From Steromphala cineraria (Eukaryota > Mollusca > Gastropoda > Trochida > Trochidae), in assembly GCA_916613615.1 (NCBI GenBank), contig OU744724.1:31703452-31767451 (forward strand): 64,000 nt of DNA. The letters are read 5' to 3'. The notes beneath the pieces are model-generated. The model was not told where the DNA came from. It made no database searches and was given only the letters and a program-made list of their open reading frames with translations. The position numbers and the translations under genes are program-made. This document shows, piece after piece, positions 1 to 11,170 of this stretch. Position 1 is the first letter of the stretch; each line of letters opens with the position of its first letter.

Positions 1-2442
1 TCTAAAAGGAAACCATATTGGAACTCGGATCTTCAATCTATTTGGAACGACGTTTGTGACAAAGAACGACAATGGTTAAAATGCAAAGCTTCCTGCAAGA
101 GCGTCAAATCAGCTTTAAAACAACGATATACTCATCAACGGAAAGTCTTTGATAAACTTCTCAGAAAATGCAAGAAATTATATCAACAAATGAAGTGTGA
201 CCAACTCGTTGACTCATTTAATAATAACGACTCGAGAGATTTTTGGAAACAGATAGGCAAAATCGGAGTTGCAAATGACAGAACTCATCGAGTGCCAATG
301 GAGGTTAAAGATAATGAGGGAAATAGTTTAGTTGATACAAAAGTTGTTCTTGACAGATGGAAAAATGACTTTGAAAACATTTACTCCCTACAAAATGATG
401 ACTCTTTTGATGATGTTCATCTTCGTAACGTTGTCAATCAGCTGAATTGCAATACTGCTTTATCTGATGGTCAGATGTCCTGTGATTCCCTCAATACACC
501 TATTACTCGCAGTGAAGTAGAAGATGCAATATCACGGCTTAAATTCAGGAAGGCCGCAGGAATTGATAACTTACCAGCTGAGAGCATCAAAAACCCAATC
601 TGTGTTGACATGCTGTACACAATTATCTCTCATTGTTTTAATAGCGGTGAAGTGCCAGATGCTTGGCAACAGAATATCATAAACCCGATCTTAAAACCAG
701 ATTCTGATCCTTATAACCCTTCAACGTACAGAGGAATCTCACTCATGGCGATACCATGCAAAGTATACTGTGATATAATCAACACAAGGCTCAGTTACTG
801 GTGTGAAAATAATGATATTCTATCTGAAGAACAGAATGGCTTCAGAAAGAAGAGGAGCTGCATGGAACACATATATAGTTTAACAAGTATTATTAGGAAC
901 AGAAAAAATGCTAAACAATCTACGTTTTGTTGTTTTATTGACATGAAAAAAGCATTTGATAACGTCAATCGGGATTGCTTGTGGTTTAAGATGCAACGCT
1001 TTGGTATCACCGGCAAACTTTTGGATGCAGTCAAATCGTTGTATAGAGATGTCAAATACACTGTTCGAGTTAATGGTCATCTATCCCCCTGGTTCAATGC
1101 ACCCCGTGGTGTTAAACAAGGATGTTTGATCTCACCGTTGCTTTTCTCGCTCTATATTAATGATCTTGCTGATAGTCTAAGAGAGCTGAATTGTGGCGTT
1201 GATATCAATGAAAGAAATATCAGCCTCCTGTTATATGCCGATGATGTTGTTCTGATTGCCCCAAGTGAAGACAAGCTTCAATGTCTACTAGATCATGTAA
1301 ACTCCTGGTGCCATAAATGGAGACTAAGTGTTAACCCAAAGAAGACCAAACTTATACATTTCAGATCGAAGACTATGATGCGTTCCAAACGGAAGTTTAC
1401 CATTGGGGAGATGAATATTGAATACTGCGATAATTACAAATACCTTGGACTCTGGCTTAATGAATTTTTAGACTTCACAGTTGCGATTAATGAACTTGGA
1501 AAGTCTGCTAGCCGCGCCCTGGGGGCACTGTGTACTAAATATTTTGATGCTGGTGGTTTTTCTTATGATATATTTACAAGACTGTACGAGTCCCTTGTTC
1601 AACCTATAACCCTTTACGGTAGCGCCATCTGGGGTATGTATGAGCAGAAACGTCTGAACACAATCCAAAATAGAGCCTGCAAGTTCTTTTTGGGCTTGAG
1701 TCGGAACTCCTCAAACATTGCGGCAAGGGGTGACATGGGGTGGACTGCCAGCGTAACTAAACAGAGGCTAGAAGTATACAGGTTCCTGGGACGTTTAAAG
1801 AGTATGTCTCCCCATAGACTGCCAAGTTGTATTCACAGTTGGTCTCTCCGTAGAAGCAATTCCTGGGAAAAAAACGTTTTTAAACTATCCAAAAAAATCA
1901 ATTTCTTAGAGCAAATCAACAATAACTCTACAATAAACATGACTCAAATTCGACGACAGTTAAATATCATCGATGAAAACAGCTGGTTTTGTGATCTCTG
2001 GAATGACCGCGGCAATCCAAATGGCAATAAACTTCGAACGTATCGTCTCAGCAAAAAAGATCTGAAACCTGAAGCTTATGTTTTATGTAGATCGATCCCC
2101 CGATCTTCAAGGAAGATATTATCTCTTCTTCGTTGTGGCAGCCTGCAGCTGAACATTGAAAAACTCAGGTACAGTCGACCTGCAATACCTCTCAACGCGA
2201 GGGTGTGTCCCTTCTGCCCTGATAAAATAGAGAGTGAAATCCATTTCCTAGTTGACTGTGATATGTATGACGACCTGCGATACGACCTGTTCTCTGGAAT
2301 GCAGCATTATGACATCTCCCCACGCTTCAACAACTCATCATCAGTTACCAAATTTACACACCTTCTGAATACTCCAGACATAGTGCATCATCTGTGTGAT
2401 ACAGTTACCAACATGTATAAACGCCGCCAGTCATTACTTTAA
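1..2442 (+). CDS. Non-LTR retrotransposon ORF2, endonuclease-RT linker to C-terminus (5' end off window)
   Basis: Encodes the reverse transcriptase part of a LINE-type element, which copies its RNA into DNA at a nicked target. The frame is open from base 1, so the protein starts outside the window; the first in-frame Met at 190 is internal. The opening residues (KPYWNSDLQ at 13-39) resemble the linker after an APE endonuclease, which would lie off the left edge. RT motifs follow in order: GFRKKRSC, FIDMKKAFDNV, GVKQGCLISPLLFSLYIND and the catalytic YADD at 1234-1245. A C-terminal zinc knuckle (C-x2-C-x9-H-x4-C) spans 2206-2259. There is no internal stop or frameshift over about 814 codons, so this copy is fairly young. 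The clade is not assigned. It lies antisense to the PACS gene. Confidence 0.93.
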   Translation, partial: SKRKPYWNSDLQSIWNDVCDKERQWLKCKASCKSVKSALKQRYTHQRKVFDKLLRKCKKLYQQMKCDQLVDSFNNNDSRDFWKQIGKIGVANDRTHRVPMEVKDNEGNSLVDTKVVLDRWKNDFENIYSLQNDDSFDDVHLRNVVNQLNCNTALSDGQMSCDSLNTPITRSEVEDAISRLKFRKAAGIDNLPAESIKNPICVDMLYTIISHCFNSGEVPDAWQQNIINPILKPDSDPYNPSTYRGISLMAIPCKVYCDIINTRLSYWCENNDILSEEQNGFRKKRSCMEHIYSLTSIIRNRKNAKQSTFCCFIDMKKAFDNVNRDCLWFKMQRFGITGKLLDAVKSLYRDVKYTVRVNGHLSPWFNAPRGVKQGCLISPLLFSLYINDLADSLRELNCGVDINERNISLLLYADDVVLIAPSEDKLQCLLDHVNSWCHKWRLSVNPKKTKLIHFRSKTMMRSKRKFTIGEMNIEYCDNYKYLGLWLNEFLDFTVAINELGKSASRALGALCTKYFDAGGFSYDIFTRLYESLVQPITLYGSAIWGMYEQKRLNTIQNRACKFFLGLSRNSSNIAARGDMGWTASVTKQRLEVYRFLGRLKSMSPHRLPSCIHSWSLRRSNSWEKNVFKLSKKINFLEQINNNSTINMTQIRRQLNIIDENSWFCDLWNDRGNPNGNKLRTYRLSKKDLKPEAYVLCRSIPRSSRKILSLLRCGSLQLNIEKLRYSRPAIPLNARVCPFCPDKIESEIHFLVDCDMYDDLRYDLFSGMQHYDISPRFNNSSSVTKFTHLLNTPDIVHHLCDTVTNMYKRRQSLL

Positions 2443-3542
2443 CCTATAGCTATTTATTATTGTACTTTTAATTTACTTTTATCCCCATTAGTTATTATAC
2501 GTATGAATGTATCACATGTTGTATGAATGTTATATTTATATATACTTGGGAGTATGCTGTGTGCTTTTTTAATGTTATGTTATATATGCTTTGTAAATTT
2601 GTATGGTATGCATGCGACATGAATGCTAGTTATATATCCACCTAGGGTATGTGTGTATGCTTTGTTAAGAATTTTAATTTTGCTATGCTATTTAAACAGT
2701 GATGTATGTCTGTGAGTGAACGTTGGTAGTACTATGTGTGTTTACGTGTATCCGTGTGTGTGTATGTATGTATGTTTGTATGTGTGAATGTATATATGTA
2801 TGTATGTATATATGTATGATTGATGTGTATATGCGTGCTTGTGTGTATATGTATGCGGATATATTTGCGGGTATATGTATGTTTGTATGTTTGTATGAAT
2901 GTCTGTTTGTCCGTATGTGTGTCTGTCTGTCTGTATGCATGTACGTATGTTTGCAATGTGAATCTAAGTATGTATATGATTGTTTTACATGTAGTTTTGC
3001 ATGCATGCATATGTTATATAACCATGTATGTATGTATGTATGTTTGTATGTTTGTAGAGTTGTATGTTTGTATGTTTGTAGAGTTGTATGTTTGTAGAGT
3101 TGTATGTTTGTAGAGTTGTATGTTTGTAGAGTTGTATGTAGCTTTTATGTATGTATCATTTTCGTGTTTGTGTGTACCTTATGTATTGCTTTGTAAATTT
3201 GTATGTCCATGTGTCCGTGATTATATCTCTGTGTGTTTGTATATGAATGTATTTCTGTTTGTATGAATGAAAGGTTGTTATATTACGCTGTAAGTGTGAT
3301 TGTATGAATGAATGTATGTAGGTTTATACTCCATTGTTAATTCATCATTATTCGTGTAACATTATGTATGTAATGCAATGTATTTCTACAATGTTTTAAT
3401 AGTTTTTTATGTTTAGTCTCTCATAACCTACCCGGTGGTTCCTGTACTTTTATTCCATGTAAAAATGTTTTAAATATATTGACTATGTACAGGAAGTGAG
3501 ACTTTAATAAACATCATCTCTCTCTCTCTCTCTCTCTCTCTA
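2443..3542 (+). mobile_element. 3' UTR and tail of the LINE
   Basis: About 1.1 kb follows the ORF2 stop. The middle (about 2750-3330) is rich in diverged TGTATG/TGTTTG repeats, including five or so tandem TGTATGTTTGTAGAGT units at 3040-3135. An AATAAA lies at 3506-3511, followed at once by a (TC)n tract (3517-3542) that looks like the element's simple-repeat tail. Long ORFs on both strands here are low-complexity artefacts of the repeat. Confidence 0.7.
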
Positions 3543-3812
3543 TATACCAAGTTAGAGCTTCATAGCACAAAAACTTTTCAAGTTATCGCGTTTACAAGGA
3601 ATTCTTAGAGTGAATACGTATCTCGTGACCTTGACCTTTGACCTTGAAAGTGAACGTGTCAAAATCGTTCCCCCGAGGTATGAGTAGTAAGGTATGAATA
3701 AGAGTTCTGGAAAGCTTAGTGAAAAAAAGTTATAGCTAGTAGTACGAGTGCGGCGGCGGCGATGGAAACTTCACAAAAACTGATAGCAGCCCCGTCCTTA
3801 GACGGGGCTGCT
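3543..3812. repeat. Hairpin-ended interspersed repeat
   Basis: Contains a CCTTGACCTTTGACCTTG motif, a short (CGG)n run near 3751 and a perfect 12-bp terminal hairpin (3785-3796 with 3801-3812, loop CTTA). The hairpin at one end and the CGG-type microsatellite just before it match the plan of the other hairpin-ended elements in this window. The 5' boundary is uncertain. It begins directly after the LINE tail. Confidence 0.5.
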
Positions 3813-6508
3813 AATGAGAGGCAAACAAGTGACAAGAATGATAAATATAATACTGTTAAAACGACAATAGTTGTTTTTACAAATACATTTATTATAATAG
3901 AAGAGCCAAGTTAAATCAGAAATTCTTCATTTTCTTAAGACCTTGATCATATCCATAAAGCACAACCTTAATCTAGAATCCATTTCAACCAGTTTCTCTA
4001 CAGGCAATTAGCTTACATCTGACATTCAGGTGATTACATTGAAAAAAGGAAACTTTCCTGAAGACATTTAAGAACCTGCAGCATCCAACATGTAACGGTT
4101 TGGGAAATGGTTATGTTGATTTTAGTTCACATTCAAATAAGTTTAATTCATTCTTTGATAATGGATTTCGAGTATTACTTGGCACTTGGATACAGTTTCA
4201 CTGAACACTAAGGGTAATGTTAACAAGAATTCATGAATATATGGCTTCTAATCAAATATCTTATTAGCTCAGCATATTATTATAAAGCCTTGTCATATTT
4301 ATATTGAACCTTGCTTCACGAAGAACAAATATAAATGCCATTTAACTAATTTAATACAAAGAAGTGAAAAAAATATTTTGCTGAAAGACTTTCATATAGG
4401 TTCCAGTTTTTTGATAAACAAAAACATCAAAGTAACGTCAAACAATATAAGGAAAAGCTCTTGGCAGCACCATTATTGAGGGAATATTCATCACTTCCAG
4501 ACAATGTTACATATAAGACCACTGCCAAACTATATCTAAAACACTCCAATAGATGGAATGAACTATGAAACAGAATCTCATCATAGCTTTTCATTTCTAA
4601 TCTTCAAACCTAATTTTCCAAGAAAGGTAAATCCCTGAAGACGTGAATCGTCAACGAGTCAGATTCTATTAGCTTGAGGTAATTATTTGTCACATCTTAG
4701 CACTGACATTTCGGTCAATAAACCAGGAAGTTTTTATCTTGAGATACTTACATGATCTATTCAGTAAATATTAGAATAGACAGAACATTGATATTTCAGG
4801 AGAATGGTTTGGTAATGTTGAATATTCACTTTTCATCCCTCGTGGCATTTTTATTATCATATTCTGCTTTTTCAATAATTTTTCTTAATATTGTGGCAGA
4901 GCCAAGATTATTCCATATTTCCATTTTTTTTTTGTTACTCACATTTTTTGGGATGAAACTTTATTAAGCTTTTTTTTGTACGGAAAAATTCAGCTGCTGA
5001 ATAATTAACCATAATTAGAAGTAGGATTGAATTTCACCTTGACTGCCTATCTTCTTTTTCTTAGAATGAAAAAAAAGAAAAAGCAATTTGCATGTCTTAA
5101 AATAAATTTAACCAACTACATCAAATGATTTTACACCTGGTAATGTTTGCAAACAAGAATTTGACTCGAAGGTTTTTTTATAACGTAATATTCCTACCAT
5201 TCTTCAGTAAGAAAACAAGTAACAAGTTAAACTTGTTATAATTCTAACAACATCCTCTTTGCCAATAACTTCAAAACATGAATTCAAAAACTAGGTTCCA
5301 TCAACTAAAATCCTCTTTGCAAAACATGTGTCACAAAATGAAGAACACCGTTACAAATTACAAGTTTTCTTCACTCATACGAACAACATTGCCATAATAT
5401 CCTGCAGTCTATCCTTGACAAACAAAAACACAAGTTGCCTTTTAATCATGATTTCCTGAGGCGTCATGATCTTTTGGTACACATATTGCCTAAAGAACAT
5501 GTGACACGGGACAGAAAGACCATTCATTTCATACAACAAATACATCAAACAACATCTTGGCAATATCTTGAGGCCTTGTAACCTTTATCCAAATTTTGAA
5601 TAGTCAAAGAAAGCTTTAATGTCATTTCTTGGACAACTTTTTACTGGCATATTGAGAAACATCCCAGAAATGATCAGTTCACAAAATACAATTACAATTT
5701 CTTTGAAAATTTTTTTGGAAACATAACAGTGACTCCAAATTTCAAAGATTGAACAGTTTCTGTTAATCAGATTGAGGAAAACAATGAAGACAATAACTCA
5801 TTAATTCCTGAAAATGATCATTATTGTATTTCCAGCATCATTAACCTTCCTGGTGCCATGTGCCAAGAGCCAGACTTCATCACAGCATGGTAGAATTAGT
5901 ACCACAATCTAACAAAGCCAAAACGTGACATCCTTATATTTATCAGCCAAATAATCTATATGTGGATAAGAAAACAGCTATATTCAATGTGTTTACGTTT
6001 CTTGACCTCCAGCTGACATGCCGGCTAAATACGACTTACCCCACAGTGGAGATTACACAGCGAGGTTAACTAGAGGTAGAAGTTATCAGCTGTACATTAG
6101 ACGGTACGAGGATGTTCCAATATGATACATATCTATTTCATGAGCTTCATCAATATTCTGATATTATTCTCCATATTTTGCTTTTGGGCCAAACAAAAAA
6201 AATTACTTGTTTTATGTCAATGAAAATTTTCTCAAAAGCTTTAGATATGCAAAGAAGGTACAGAAATGAACAGTAAAAGCTGAATTTCAATTTATTATAT
6301 GATCATTAATATCTAGGAAATTAGGAGTTTTACATGATGAAATCTAATGATAATTGTTAACTTGTGACTGTATCAAGGCAAGAGTTACATAAATGAGTGT
6401 GAGCATGCTTCTAAGACTGAAAATTAAGATTAAATTATTTCTTGACACACCTTTCACACCTACATACATCATGCAGTAGTATTTGCGAAATAAAAAAAAG
6501 AATTGTCT
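3813..6508. other. Gene-free AT-rich stretch
   Basis: About 2.7 kb with only short chance ORFs (longest 71 codons, hydrophobic, no family resemblance). No exon with coding-like content and flanking splice sites was recognised. Probably intron or intergenic DNA. Confidence 0.5.
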
Positions 6509-6602
6509 GGTGAGGTGAGGTGAGGTGAGGTGAGGTGAGGTGAGGTGAGGTGAGGTGAGGTGAGGTGAGGTGAGGTGAGGTGAGGTGAGGTGAGGTGAGG
6601 TG
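6509..6602. repeat. (GGTGA)n microsatellite, about 19 units
   Basis: Near-perfect pentanucleotide array. Its position places it as the 3' tail of the minus-strand SINE. The ORF of repeated SPHLT units across it is an artefact. Confidence 0.95.
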
Positions 6603-6906
6603 AAATGGGGTTTATCGCCGCTTTCAAGATTATTTCACTTATATCGCGGCTGCTAGTATTATTGCAGGGAGCACGCAACACCATTGTGGCTATGCATTGC
6701 GGTGAAACCTGAGAGCATCGGCTGGAACTAGCGAACCATGGGTGGTACTGCGCTGAAATTCATTGTAGCATTGCACCCAAACCTGACTGTGGGTAGAACA
6801 GTTCTCTACTACAGACTAAGTTGCCGAGCCCCTGGCGGGAATCGAACCACGGACCTCCTGATCCGAAGCCGAACGCTCTAACCACTGAGCTATCCCGCCC
6901 CGGAGG
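6509..6906 (-). mobile_element. tRNA-derived SINE with expanded pentanucleotide tail
   Basis: Read on the minus strand, a tRNA-like head (6903-6826) has an A box TAGCTCAGTGG (6892-6882), a B box GGTTCGATTCC (6848-6838) and a CTTCGGA anticodon loop like tRNA-Arg(TCG). About 220 bp of unrelated body follows, ending GCGGCGATAAACCCC, and then a simple-repeat tail. The tail is a (TCACC)n array of about 19 units (plus strand (GGTGA)n, 6509-6602). The head does not fold into a full cloverleaf (weak T and acceptor stems), so this is a SINE rather than a tRNA gene. A related copy lies at 50180-50279. Confidence 0.75.
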
Positions 6907-8887
6907 GCCCCTGAAAACTGTTAACTTCTTGAAAAAACACTGGATTCCCACACAATAGAACCTTTTGAAAGAAATGAGACATCACTGGATCACATGATAA
7001 AGAATTTGTTCACTGGCGCTGATTATCTTGTATAACAAGGACAGCTCTAGACAGTAACAATTCTAAAGAACAATGGATTCCTTTGATACTTCATGCACAG
7101 GTGCAGGTTGCTGCTTTACAACAATACATCACAGAAGTTCTTCAAGCTCAAGAATCAATGATTTTTTCATTTATAATAGGATAAGGTTAAAGTAGTTTTG
7201 TTTGTTTCCGAACAAACTTTGCATTGAAATCAACTTCCCACACTTTCATGGAAAAGAATTGATCTTGTTTTTGACATGCTTGTATTACAGTCACATTATA
7301 TTTTTATGACAATACAAACACAATGCAAAGAAATTACATAACAATTGTTTCCTTGTTTGTCTGACATTCTTAGCATTTAATTCACATACTTATGACTATA
7401 TGTATTGCATATATAAACTACATGTATTCAAGGAGAAGAAATTATCTAGGGTCAAACATAAGAGAATTAAAGGGGCAGAAGCATGTTTTTTTTTTAAACC
7501 TTTCTTAAAATGTTCCAAATTTGATATTAGTAGGGTCAAACATCATATTTCAAATGAAGTATCATGCAAAATCTGTTTGCAAATGCCGTTTGTTTTGAGT
7601 GAACAGCTTTTCATTCATATTAGCAGAATGTATTTGTAAAGCTAAACCAAACTTTGTATATTCATTAAAGGACTATTTTAATGTTTAAAATTGATTGCCT
7701 AGCAAGTGGTTCTATTTGATTTACTTTTTGTGAGATAACAAAATGTTCTAGTCCCTTTTTAAACCATTGTTCGATAATGTCAACATCTCTCCCAAATTCT
7801 GCAATTTCTTTTAAAAATATTTTTTTGGTCATAAATTTACATAGTAAAATGGGGTCTATCCCATATTTCAAAAACCACTATCCGAATTGGTCAAATTTTG
7901 CATATTGTACATATTTTATATATATATTGATCTTTGTTACAGAAAAATAACATCTCTTTGCTCACATTTGGGGTCAGAAGGTAACAAATCTACAATTTTG
8001 TGTTTAGGAAAAAATATGAGTCTAGTAGATTTCAAGATAGACAGACTGACATTGACCGAGGGCATGGTCATGTCATCCTGTGTCAATGGGAACTCATAGA
8101 AAACAAGAAACCAATGATCATGAATTATACAGATCTGTCACAAATGCAATTTTTTATCAGATAAAAAGGGATGAAACAAAACTCAACCAAAGAACACATG
8201 AATTTCTACACATGGAAGATGAAAGTCAAGTCATCCATAAGACTGATACTCTAATTACAAACAAGACAGTTGAATGCATGATTCCTACTATATCAAGAGC
8301 GAGAGCTCCAAGTGGTGACGAGGGACAAGCTAAAACTGTTCTTAGATCTAGACTGTCTCATAGTTTCTCAGACATAATACCTCATGCCAGTAAGATGTCG
8401 ACATACAAGGCTTGATATTCAGAAAACATCCATTGTTGAACCTAACCATCATCTATCAACAAATAGGTTAATGATACATGACTGAAACATTTCTAGTTAG
8501 AGATCTTTGATGTGTTGAGACTAGATGAAAGTCCAGATAGATTCTGTGACTTCCCCGCACTGGTATTAATGACCGCTGAATCTATTCACCTCATTAGATT
8601 CACTTCATATCATCCATCAGCACTTCTACAAGAACAGGGCTCATCTTGTCTTCATTAGATTACAACTGTTTGTCAAACTGTGTTGTCATCAGTACCACCA
8701 GATCATGGTGGGAAATATACATGACAAAATGTACAAATAGTACTAGCAAGTCGATTATTTCTACTTCAGAGAATTTTTTTTCAACATGAAATTAAATTTG
8801 TAACTTAGCATAAAAATCAAATTGAATTGAAAAGCTCTTAAGCTTTTGTTTCAAATACAATGAGGAATGACATTTTTCTTATATTTC
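6907..8887. other. Gene-free stretch upstream of the DIRS element
   Basis: About 2 kb of AT-rich sequence. The only ORF of note (8080-8415, plus, 111 codons) is hydrophilic but matches no family I recognise and has no clear splice context. Nothing else supportable was seen. Confidence 0.45.
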
Positions 8888-8930
8888 TAATTATGAAACA
8901 ATCACAATTATTGTTAGTAATTATAAGAAA

Positions 8931-9092
8931 ACTTACCTCTAAACCAACATTGACTTATTTCTCTCCCTCGGAGAGATCGTACAGAGTGTGAATAAAAAAT
9001 AATTTTTTTTAGTGGTCTGCGTGTTGTTCTTACTGAATTATCTCCCTTGAAGTTAACTCCCTTGAATTTTCAAATTCAGCTGTCATTCTTTT
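8931..9092. repeat. DIRS inverted terminal repeat, 3' side
   Basis: Pairs with 14437-14597 in inverted orientation with a few mismatches. It begins TTACCTCTAAACCAAC and runs to TGTCATTCTTTT. Confidence 0.93.
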
Positions 9093-9140
9093 CGATGAAC
9101 AGAGAGATGGATAACGGGGAGGAAGGGAGGGAGTAATTCG

Positions 9141-9238
9141 TTGGTTTAGAGGTAAGTTTTCTTATAATTACTAACAATAATTGTGATTGTTTCATAATTA
9201 TTGCGAAAACGGTTACCTCTAAACCAACATTGACTGAA
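9141..9238. repeat. DIRS internal complementary region
   Basis: Exact reverse complements of both element extremities meet here. The overlap is ATAATTA (9195-9201), the inferred junction of a circular intermediate. Confidence 0.93.
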
Positions 9239-9864
9239 TCCCACGTACAGAGGAGGGTATCCAGATTGTATAAGAAGTGTTTAATGGGAATAATTATACC
9301 CAAAAACGTAAATTCCCGGAGGAAATACATCAAATAAGGGGAGATAATTCTTAATAAATTCCAATTTCTTTAGGATAAAGAACACAGAAAAAGGCCAAAT
9401 AACGAAAATAAGCCCTAAAATATCCCCGATTCTACTTAATATTTCTTAAGGAAAGGGAAACTTTTAAGGAAAACATCGTAAAATACATCGATTTTTGGTT
9501 GAAATAAGGGTAATTTTGGGAGTTTTTTGGGATTTCCCGAAGAATTACGACACGAAGACCACGTAATTTGACACCTGTAGAATCTACTCCGAAGATAGAT
9601 TATTGGAGGTTTTGTGCTGGGGAGGATTAATAACCAACTTCAAGGTGAGTGTTCTCAAAGAGTGACTATACCACATCACTCGCCACCTAAATAACTAAAT
9701 GCCGTTAATACTTCCCAGAATTAATAGGGTGCAAAACCTGAGAGATATCGTAATGCCCACCTTGACAAGTGGTAAGATCAACCATCTACGTAGATAGGTC
9801 GAGACTGGAACCACACACCCTCGGGACACTCCCCCCCCCCCACCCCTTTTCCCTAGGGGAAGGG
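9239..9864. other. DIRS 3' untranslated segment
   Basis: Sequence between the recombinase stop and the internal complementary region, including a C-rich run at 9831-9847. No coding signal seen. Confidence 0.6.
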
Positions 9865-11170
9865 TCAGGCAGAAAGGTGCTGAGCCGCCACCAGGGGTCC
9901 CAGAGATGACAGTCCTCCCAGCAAGGAGGAGATATCCCTGAGATAGGCCCTAGTGAAGGAGCTGGAGGACTTCCACTGGCAGGAGGCCACAATCTGATCG
10001 ATGGACACGGACTTCCAAGCAGCTAGCGAAGTCGATAAAGCTCTTATTTCATGAGGTGAGAACTTGGTATCTATCACCTCCTGGTCAGCTGTGGAGTAAG
10101 CCAGGGCCATGATGCAATAGTGTTTTTTGAAATCTCTGAAGATAAACCAGGCTTGCAAGGAATGAATAATCTCCTTCTTCCCTTTCTGATTGGCTGCGTT
10201 CTGACTAGATACCAGCGAAGCACTCGGATAGGACACAGAAGGCGTGCTTTATCTTTGGCGTCAGTAGGTGCTGGGAGAGCCGGAAATGAGTATACTCTAG
10301 TTCCTAAAGGCCCTGATGCAGTGGATTGATTTTTGGCCAAAAATTCAGGTAAAGCTCTGAAGAGATACCGAGGAATAATTGTGAGCAAAGTCCACAGACG
10401 CAACGTCAATAGCATGGAGTTCTGAGATTCTGGCAGCAGAGGCCAAGGCGATCAAGAAGGCAGATTTCCAGGCTAAAAACTTGAGGGAAGTCAAAATTCA
10501 GAGGTTCGTAAGGAGCACGTTGAAGTGATTGGAGCACCAACAGAAGGTCCCATTTGGGAAAGGTATTGGGGAATTTAATATCCTGCAACTTGTATGATCT
10601 TAAAAGTCTCGTGAGTGTTACATCAGTCCCAATAGTTAAGCCTTGTAGATCAGACACCGAGGCAATAGCTGACCTATAACCTTCAATAGTACCAGCTTTT
10701 AGCTTCCGATCCTGGCGTAAGTAGTTGAGAAAGTCTGCTATCATAGGGATGGATAAAGGTAGATCTGCTAATCCTCTATCTCTTCTCCACTGTTGGAATC
10801 TGAGCCACTTGTGGTCATAGAGGGCGGAAGTGCTAGGTCTGACTGATTTGAGAATAGCGTTAGAAGTGCCTTCCGCGTAACCTCGTTCCTGCAGCGTTTT
10901 CTTGATATTCTCCAAACGTGTAAGTTGAAGGCCTGGAGATTCACGTTCTCCGGCTGCCACCTCGGCTGTTGCAACAGATTCCACCACATTGGGAGTTGGA
11001 GAGGCGGTTCCGTGAGGAGATCGATTAACGACGGAAACCACGGTCTCTTGGGCCAAGCGGGAGCCAGTAGGTAGATGACGCAATTGTGCTGCCTGACCTT
11101 GTTGATCACATCTGGAATGATTTTGAACGGTGGAATGGCATAAGCTATCAGATTTTCCCATGATATTGAG
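9865..11170 (-). pseudogene. DIRS tyrosine recombinase, frameshifted
   Basis: Would integrate the circular DNA form of the element. The N-terminal core-binding domain is clear at about 10900-10600 (ALYDHKWLRFQQWRRDRG, then TIEGYRSAIASVSDLQ). Catalytic positions can be seen: Arg in AARISELHAI near 10432-10418, H-x-x-R in SPHEIRALSTS near 10059-10039, and the nucleophile Tyr in FTRAYLRDI near 9957-9934. These boxes lie in different frames. One shift is near 10490, before the RISEL box, and others lie between about 10340 and 10080, so no single ORF spans the domain. The 5' part overlaps the end of the RNase H ORF in another frame, which is common in DIRS elements. The exact start is uncertain. 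Confidence 0.88.

Noticed and set aside
2692..3113. Overlapping 90-124-codon ORFs on both strands
   Set aside because: They are translations of the TGTATG/TGTTTG-rich LINE 3' UTR (CVCMYVC- and HTYIHT-type low complexity).
5980..6120. Possible minus-strand exon with donor GTAAGTCG
   Set aside because: All three frames upstream of the donor contain stops.
6826..6903. tRNA-Arg gene
   Set aside because: A and B boxes are present but the acceptor and T stems do not pair, and SINE body and tail follow.
8080..8415. 111-codon plus-strand ORF with hydrophilic, protein-like composition
   Set aside because: No recognised family, promoter or splice context; single ORFs of this size occur by chance in a 64-kb window.
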